Positions 57,250 through 64,000 of a DNA stretch of 64,000 bases are shown here, piece after piece. Below the pieces are notes generated by a model. That model saw only the letters and a program-made list of their open reading frames with translations, did not search any database and was not told the DNA's origin. Positions within the stretch are counted from its first letter, which is position 1. Every line of letters begins with the position of its first letter. Made by a program: the position numbers and the translations under genes. The stretch is from Mesotaenium endlicherianum (taxonomy: Eukaryota; Streptophyta; Zygnematophyceae; Zygnematales; Mesotaeniaceae), in assembly GCA_009602735.1 (NCBI GenBank), contig WELA01007307.1, positions 440,435 to 504,434 of the forward strand, read 5' to 3'.

Positions 57250-57364
57250 TATCTCTGCTTATTTAACGGTAGTTTTGTGGTCTTTTGCTGATTAATAAGT
57301 TGACCAAAACATACCACAAAGAAAACTTGCTGATTTAAAGAACGCGGTAAGTCGATTCATCTCA
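57250..57364 (+). repeat. Family A LTR end, remnant
   Basis: A degenerate match to the last ~115 bp of the A LTR (ACTTGCTGATTTAAAG... GGTAAGTCGATTCATCTCA). It is the last trace of elements before the host genes. Confidence 0.6.
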
Positions 57365-58479
57365 CATAGCTACACATATACTCAATTTTCTATTTTATCG
57401 CGTCCATAGCTTGCTCTCCGCACATCCCTACGTCCGCGTTTCCATATTTCACAATTTCATAGCTCATTTTTTTCTTAGTTCTTAGTTGCCCAGTACCTAG
57501 TAGTGCCCAGTCCAAACCTCTAGTCTTCTTTTCGTATTGCAGCTCATAAGCTGTGGGCTTTTCCCCCTTTTAAGAGGGTTTTTGCCCACCAACACTTAGT
57601 TTAACCAGTAATTACTTAGGTTGGTGCGGTCCCTCCTTATGTCAGTGATTGGCCTGATGTGTCCCTTGCTTGCTAGCCTGGCCGACGATGTCTAGCTTCA
57701 CCCGATGGTCCCCGTCACTACATGGGAGAGACAGAGAGGGTGTGCTGCCGGCCCAGGCGAGTCGTGCTGTCCTTCGTTCTTTTAGGCGTGCTCTCTTCGT
57801 GGGTAATTGCCATGGCTGCAGTTGTTTCTTGTGCAATTTTCATTGTGTCCGACGGTGAAAAACGCCGTTGACGCTGTTTGACGTTTCATTTTGTCGCTCG
57901 GCCTGGTCGTTTGGGGTTGCCCCGTGAAGCGGATTTTGTGCCCCTCCCACAAAGTAGGTAGACTACGTGGAATACGACGAAGAATGCACGAAAATGTATA
58001 TGGGCCAATATGGGCCTGATGGGCGTAGCACGCGCTCGTGTATTCCTTCGTGTGAACTTAGGTGCGAGTTTAACCCCCCTGGCACCCCCCAGTGACGATG
58101 ATTGTCGAGCTAGAAGCGTTCGAACTTGGCCTCGTCAGAATTTCTCCCTCATCACGCTTCCTTTTCCACAAAGCTATATGCTCTGAGAATGTAGCTATTT
58201 TACGCCATGGACAAGGTTTGTCAAGAGTGAAATTTCACCGAAAGACCCGGTTTCCCATCTTCATTAAGAACATCAAGTCACAGTTGTAACCTTATCATTG
58301 GACTTCAAGCCCTCAGGAGTTTGTGGACGGGCTCGTCATATCTTAGTTAATCAAACGTCAAACGTCTGCCACAATCTCTACTACTCTCTTAGTAGCAAGT
58401 AGAGGAGCCAAAGGAAAGTCAAAGTTGTCTCGGACCCTTCTCTCCTGCAGAGAAGTGGTCCGACAGTACACGAGACGCC
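57365..58479. other. Upstream region of the ubiquitin-conjugating enzyme gene
   Basis: No coding signal or known repeat seen. It should contain the promoter and 5' untranslated region of the plus-strand gene starting at 58480; no TATA box could be assigned with confidence. Confidence 0.5.
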
Positions 58480-59977
58480 ATGTCAACTCCTTCCCGGAAG
58501 CGCTTGATGCGGGATTTTAAGAGACTGCAAACTGATGCACCTGCAGGCATTAGTGGCACGCCCCAAGACAATAACATCATGCTCTGGAACGCAATCATAT
58601 TCGGGTAATCACTTGTTCAGCTTATCAACTTGAATATGAACGAACAGATTCTTATATCATGATATTTCTTGTATCGATTTTGGAAAAGATGGTTGCTATA
58701 TGTCACTCAAAGAATTTCCACTTTGTGTCTCTTTTGCATCATCGCAGGCCTGATGACACACCCTGGGATGGAGGTAAGCTTCCACAACATCATCGTGGGC
58801 TGTGCAACTCTTTGTAATTTTAATTTGGGCAAATCATCTCTCACCACTTCCTAGCTCTTTGACCTCCAGCTGTGTCTGTCTCTGACGTGGATTTGTCTAC
58901 TTAGCTTTGATCTGCCTGTTGGCTTGCTGTTACTCTGTTTCCACCGTGGCAGGTACATTCAAGCTGACGCTTCAGTTTACTGAAGACTATCCTAACAAAC
59001 CGCCTACGGTCAAGTTTGTTTCGAAGATGTTTCATCCAAATAGTAAGCGCTTGCGAACCTTAGAACCAAGGATTGTAATTTAAGCTGATGGCAGTCACCC
59101 CTCGGTGATCTTTTTATGGTTCTTGTTCACCCTTAGTTGGCTGCTGAAATGTGGCCTTTTCTTTATCTGAGCAGAAGTGTGCTGCACGCTAGTGCTCGGT
59201 AATCAAGTAGGACCTTGTTGTTCAAGCAAATAATATCTTCGATCACCAACTCTGAGTCAAAGATATGGATGTATTTTGCAAGGTGGCGAGGGTTTATGCT
59301 CTTCCTTGTCAATAGAGTAGTCTTTATCGTTTTACGAACATGTGAGGGTTGACTTAATACTTGCTGCTTGTACTGCTTGTGATGATCACTCTGTATAACA
59401 TTTTCACTGTATGGGATTAGGATTCCTTTCCATGTGCATTGATTTGCGCTCGTGTGCTTAAGGCAGGCTTCAGAGTGTCTACATGAAACTTGACGAGCTT
59501 TTGAATTTACCTCCTTGTCATTATGTTGTCGTTTTGTGAACAGTTTATGCGGATGGAAGTATTTGCCTCGATATACTCCAGAATCAGTGGAGCCCAATCT
59601 ATGATGTGGCTGCAATTCTTACATCAATACAGGTATACTTACTGAGAAAGCGACTGCAGCATGCCTGCTTGCTAATGTAGACCATCGTCAGAGTCCTATC
59701 TATCTGAGCCCATGCTCTAGGTTTTATGTCTTTTGTTTGCAAGTGGAGGGGCGCAGGTTGCTAACTGTATATAGTTTGGTGCACTTTCTTTTTTTGCGGT
59801 CGGTAACTGACTTCGAGAAACTTGTTGGGGGGGAGGGTTTGTGAGCAGTCCCTTCTGTGCGACCCCAACCCTAACTCCCCAGCCAATTCAGAGGCTGCCC
59901 GTATGTACAGTGAAAACAGGAGAGAGTATAATAGAAGGGTTAGGGAAGTTGTGGAGCAAAGTTGGACAGCTGATTAA
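58480..59977 (+). CDS. UBC2: Ubiquitin-conjugating enzyme E2, RAD6/UBC2 type (five exons, 152 aa)
   Basis: Exons by reading frame, GT/AG borders and homology: 58480-58604, 58748-58773, 58953-59042, 59544-59632 and 59849-59977. They total 459 nt, that is 152 residues plus stop, exactly the length of plant UBC1/2/3. The protein starts [20 protein letters not shown], has the [10 protein letters not shown] loop, the E2 hallmark FHPN, and the active-site Cys in [17 protein letters not shown]. It ends [19 protein letters not shown]2 enzymes of this class receive ubiquitin from E1 and, with RING E3 partners, monoubiquitinate histone H2B and PCNA in the nucleus (known for the family). Near-identity to Arabidopsis UBC2 (from memory) makes the call firm. 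The gene looks intact; intron 3 (501 bp) is the longest. Confidence 0.97.
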
Positions 59978-61440
59978 TATAGTGCTCCTCTTTGCAAAGC
60001 CGGGAAGCGCATAAGCATTGAGGCACACCTGTTTATAGAGAATGGTCTCCTTGTATATTTCATCACTAAAACATTCTGTTCAGTGTGGGCTGGCGTCCTG
60101 TACACACTAGCGAAGTTGTATGAGCGGATCTCAACTGTGGCACCCATCCACACAGCCAGGTGCTGTGTGTATCAGTTAAACTTGGCTTTATGTGCGGGCT
60201 CTTATTCCCCTTGTCACGATACTTGGGGGGTTTTCACGTACTTGAATAGGTAATAGAGTTGGTGCTTTGCATGTTATTACGTTGCAGTCAGCCTGCCGAC
60301 AAATTAGCGTGATCTCAATATAGTCTACTAGCCTTCTTTACCATCAGTGTATGCTGTTGGCAACTTCTGCAATGGTTAACTAAGAATTTATGTAGACTTC
60401 ATTTCTTTGACATCCTCGAGTTTCTTCCTCCTTGAAAGTGGTCGCTTTGCCATTCCTTTTGCAGTGAGTAATCTCTCATCTATGTTGGTCTCCCATCTTT
60501 TAACAGAATGCATGTGGCCGGTTTGCTCCAGTACAACTGGCCGCATTAGTAGAGAGCTCCAGGATGAAGTTTGCAGATGACAAGTTTCTACCAACCTCTA
60601 TGGTTCAGTATCAGGTTAATGCCCAACTCTAGCGCGCAACCGGAGGTGTGGACCTTTTTCTATTATTAAAATTTGTGCAAGAATTGGAACATCTTTAGTC
60701 GTGACACATGGGCAGAGTTTAACCTTTCAGCTCCCCCAGCTCCACACAAGTGATCTGCTTTTGTTATGAACACTGTATTGTTAGCGTTCTTTTCATGAGA
60801 ATATTAGGGCAAATACACATTACACTCGCATCTCTCCCAATCATTGCATACAAATCAAATCACTCCAAATCACTCCGAATACCCACAAAAATGTCATTTG
60901 CTAAAAATAACTTTCAGCCTTGGTTGGACAACTTCCTAACCACCTGGAATGTAATAAGCAGCACCATCTCAAATCAAAGCGCTAGGTCTGCTAGGTGGTA
61001 AAATCATGTCCAGCCTAGACTACTATATGTGTATCTACGCACATTGGCATAAATCCACGTGACGTATGTAGAGAAGTAAGATGCAAAATACCACTCAGGC
61101 ACAACAAGAAGATAACTTGATGCAGGAGATGCAACTGCGACCTCGAGCCTCCCTGACTTTCTTGCCTGTCCCACCCACAGCATATGCCAAGGGCTGATGC
61201 TCAAAGTACAGAACCACAATATCTTCAAATATAGGGCACCACATAATTTAACAGCAGCCACATACCTTGTCCTCTCTCAAATCCTTGTATGAATGTGTTC
61301 TTAGCAGCCCATTGAACACCCTCCTTTGAGGAGCAGTCACAAATCATGAGTGTCACTTAATATGATAGTGACTTTGTGCTCACTTTGGGGACTTTACTTG
61401 AACATGAAGCAGAATAATGCCTGCAAATTAATCCTGCAGG
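59978..61440. other. Spacer between the two convergent host genes
   Basis: Should hold the 3' untranslated regions of both genes. Short open frames here (for example near 60388-60594 and 61004-61261) show no recognisable protein. No repeat seen. Confidence 0.5.
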
Positions 61441-63637
61441 TCATTCTGATGATGGGCTAGCCCAAGAATGGTGACAAACGCAACAGAGAAGCAGCGTACC
61501 TACCACCGGAAGGGTGCTCCCCATCATCCAGTCCTCCTTTGACACGCCCGACGCATTTGCCCCAAGCAGCTCAAGTAGCGCTGCATTCACCTGCTCAAGC
61601 CCGTCAACTGGCCAGCCATTAGCAATTGGCAGGCCGACCAAATAGGCATCGTATACTTTCAGCAGTCAGCAGTACCTTCAAAAATACTCAAAACTAACAA
61701 GAGTTCTGCGAGAGAAAATGACATCCCTCCACCATATTTCACTGAATATTACTAATTTGTGGCAGGGTATGGTACTTACCTCTGTCGGGTTCTCCATGGT
61801 GAGCATGTGTGCCCCCGGCAAGTCTGTCATGCGTGCGGCTGGGTGGAGCTTGCGCGCAAGATTGTGGCCGTAAGTCATGCGAGCCACAATGTCATGCCTG
61901 TTGCGCACAGCCACACTCACGCACATGCACATGCACATGCAGATGCTCATCACATCAGAGTCAGTGGGACCACCTTCTATGGCTTGTGGACGAGTCCCGT
62001 CATCAAGAACTTTCTACTCTCAATCCAGGCTTGGTGCATCTACGATAGTGCAGGCCTGCAATACCATCTGGAACGAACCAAGAGATGCACGGCTACCCCT
62101 CTAACCTTCACATGAGCACATTCAATGGAGGACGTCTATAAGATGAATGGAAAGATATGAAAGACTTGGTGATAGTACCTGCCATGGATGACAGAGATGA
62201 GGAACCCCCCCGAAGATAGTGTGGCAGCATCGTGGGGGGTGATGCAATGCGTCCAGCAGGCTGCTAAATGTCCGTCTGTCCCGTGCGGTGGCTGCTTCCC
62301 GGCCGTTCTCAGGTTCGCCACATACTCCTGCATGCAGCGCATCACATCACATGAGATCACCAGCATCAGAAGCAGCCATTGTCCCACCGGCCCATTGGCA
62401 TCCTCCATAACGGAGGCAGCAGCTGTATTATTGCACATAGTGACACGCAGTGGAAGTAGGAGGAGGACCTCGTGAAGGACGTGCCTGCGTCTTCTGCCCT
62501 CCGTATATGCCTCCAAATATTCCTGCCATGCCAAGCCACGCCATGCCACACATAATGAGATACTGGGTTCACACACTCGAGAAAGCCCCATGGCCTTTTG
62601 ATGAAATGCCTTCCCTGTCACATGCTACAGCACAAGCACAAAGCCAGGTAGCTGTCAATGCTCCTGTCTCCCCAACATGGTTCCATGTGCTGCCACCCAC
62701 AGGCCATCGAGCTCACAGTGAGCCAAAGGTGAAGGAGGTTACTCGGCTATAGTGCAAGTCCAAGTCCACAGCCGCGCGCTCCTCCACAGTCTTGGCTCTC
62801 ATGAAGCGGTACACCAGGCTCAGAGAGCGCCGATCCAGCTGTTGCCGACCACCCAACTCCAAAAATGCACGCACGCACGCACGCACGCACGCAATTCAAT
62901 CAGCGCCTCTCTCTTCGGTTGCACGCAGCAGCACCACCACCTGGACGTGCGCATGACATGTCACGCTCCATGAGAATGTTGCCCCTGGTCTGAGGGAAGT
63001 GCCACTGCCAGAGCGACACATAGAAGAACAAGCAAGAATGCGGAATACGCCAGGGGCGTGCTCACCACCAATGTATAACCACGCCATTAGCAGACAGGAA
63101 GCGCACGGTTCTCCTAGTAGACTGTGTACGTGCTCTAACATACTTATAGCCTTATTTTTTGGAAAGAAGATGCAGTAGGCCATGTAATGTGGCTGTCCAA
63201 CGTCAACAAATTGGAGGGATGGTTGAAGGGAAGTAGCAACCTACCCTGGGGAGCACCTCATAGCCGCCACAGGTGGAGCTGATGATGGCCAGTGACGCCA
63301 CCCTCTGGGGCGCCATGGATGCTAACTTGCATGCTATCATGCCACCTGTCTACGAACAAGCATCATGCGCCAACCTTGTTAGGGTGAAGCAAGTATGCTC
63401 TTGACGCTGCACCAAGGAACGCAGTAGGCTTTTATGCTTTCTCAACTTGTAATAGTAATCGCAGGCCCAATGTAAATGAACAAGACAAGGTGTGGCCAGG
63501 ATTGAGGCAAGTCATGGTCAGGGGTGCATGGCTGGAGATTAAGTGCACACTCACCCATAGAGTGGCCAACAATGTGGCACGAGTCCCACCCCAAATGGTC
63601 TATCAGAGAAAGGGCATCGTGGGCCATAATCAGGGTC
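61441..63637 (-). CDS. Alpha/beta hydrolase, 3' part of a multi-exon gene
   Basis: Exons on the minus strand, each with AG/GT borders and in phase: 63637-63555, 63345-63245, 62838-62743, 62522-62469, 62327-62179, 61897-61780, and a last exon from 61590. This could end at the TGA at 61441 or splice at 61503. Key readings: MAHDALSLIDHLGWDSCHIV followed by GHSMGGMIACKLASMAP (nucleophile elbow G-H-S-M-G), LDRRSLSLVYRFMRAKTVEE, LAACWTHC, then SVIHGRHDIVARM (catalytic acid) and LPGAHMLTMENPTE (catalytic His). The order matches plant soluble alpha/beta hydrolases often annotated as RutD-like. Substrate unknown. The N-terminal exons (oxyanion region) lie right of the window or in an unread intron. 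Donor GTCCTC after 62469 is weak. Confidence 0.88.
61921..61940 (+). repeat. GCACAT microsatellite
   Basis: Three units of GCACAT plus a partial one, in the intron of the hydrolase gene before the exon at 61897. Confidence 0.8.
62867..62892 (+). repeat. GCAC/ACGC microsatellite
   Basis: About six and a half GCAC units. On the gene strand this is a (TGCG)n tract ending 29 bases upstream of the acceptor of the exon at 62838. Confidence 0.9.
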
Positions 63638-64000
63638 CTGCCAAATTCCACCACCATGGTCCTTATGTCAACCAGCAGCGCAGTATCAATCAAATTAGAG
63701 ATAGGACAATGTTCAGGCTGAACTTGCACAAAAAACCAACACGTGCAGTCATCACCCACTGTTATAAAATCTGCACGTTACATGGGGCAATTAGACCAGC
63801 TCTCCTATATACATTTTTGGTGCATGTTTGTGGCAGCAAGATTTAAGTTGAGCGCGAGGAACATGGCAGAACCACTAAACATTCCACAGGAGAGAGGCCA
63901 ATGGTGTCGCAGCAACCACATACACGACATCCCTTCGCAAACGTGCAAAGTTCACAATGTGGACACCACCTCTGGCAACATGTAGACAAACCTCATGCAG
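63638..64000 (-). other. Upstream intron of the hydrolase gene
   Basis: No further exon with convincing similarity was found. The expected N-terminal part of an alpha/beta hydrolase is not visible, so this is probably intron and the gene continues beyond 64000. Confidence 0.5.

Noticed and set aside
60388-60594. A 68-aa minus-strand frame between the host genes.
   Set aside because: No similarity, no splice context, and its length is expected by chance.
61004-61261. An 85-aa minus-strand frame as a further 3' exon of the hydrolase gene.
   Set aside because: The catalytic Asp and His exons already lie upstream and the frame does not resemble the C-terminus of this family.
63638-63759. An upstream extension of the GHSMG exon (the frame is open to 63759).
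   Set aside because: The extension lacks the conserved Asn-Arg-Gly block expected before this point, and a good acceptor lies at 63638-63640, so it is more likely intron.

Overview
The window comes from a streptophyte nuclear genome: the right-hand 6.6 kb holds two split host genes of plant type, and the left-hand 57 kb is a graveyard of LTR retrotransposons nested in one another. A charophyte alga such as Chara fits the intron sizes, the element types and the element density, but that is inference. No tRNA, rRNA or CRISPR array was seen. One assembly gap lies at 31435-32183.

Left to right. 1-215: end of a family B LTR. 216-7042 (minus): an old Ty3/gypsy element (family C) with a cytosine-5 DNA methyltransferase domain between protease and reverse transcriptase. 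8052-57364: several copies of family A, a Ty3/gypsy element with LTRs of about 710 bp, gag, pol with a C-terminal chromodomain, and an additional, unrecognised ORF ('aORF') downstream of pol in the same sense. Copies are A6 (8277-10949, minus), A2 (11623-26025, minus), A7 (26040-27564, plus), A8 (27565-29005, minus), A3 (29006-33674, plus), A1 (33675-41341, plus), A4 (41342-52155, minus) and A5 (55831-57229, minus). Two family B chromoviruses (503-bp LTRs) are nested in them: B1 (13373-19718, plus) inside the aORF of A2, with target duplication CCAGT, and B2 (44796-51475, minus) inside the integrase of A4. A solo A LTR (42886-43604, duplication GGTGG) also sits in A4. A fourth Ty3/gypsy family, D, occupies about 52160-55830 as two halves in opposite orientation.

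Host part. 58480-59977 (plus) is a complete five-exon gene for a RAD6/UBC2-type ubiquitin-conjugating enzyme of 152 residues. 61441-63637 (minus) is the 3' part of a multi-exon alpha/beta hydrolase gene whose first exons lie beyond the right edge. The two genes converge on a spacer of about 1.5 kb.

For the elements, gag and pol lie in different frames (pol in -1) in both A and B, with a good slippery heptamer in each. The aORF is preceded by conserved splice signals, suggesting a spliced message. The most unusual points are the methyltransferase in family C, the conserved aORF of family A, and the fact that the aORF of A2 is far more diverged from that of A1 than their gag proteins are.
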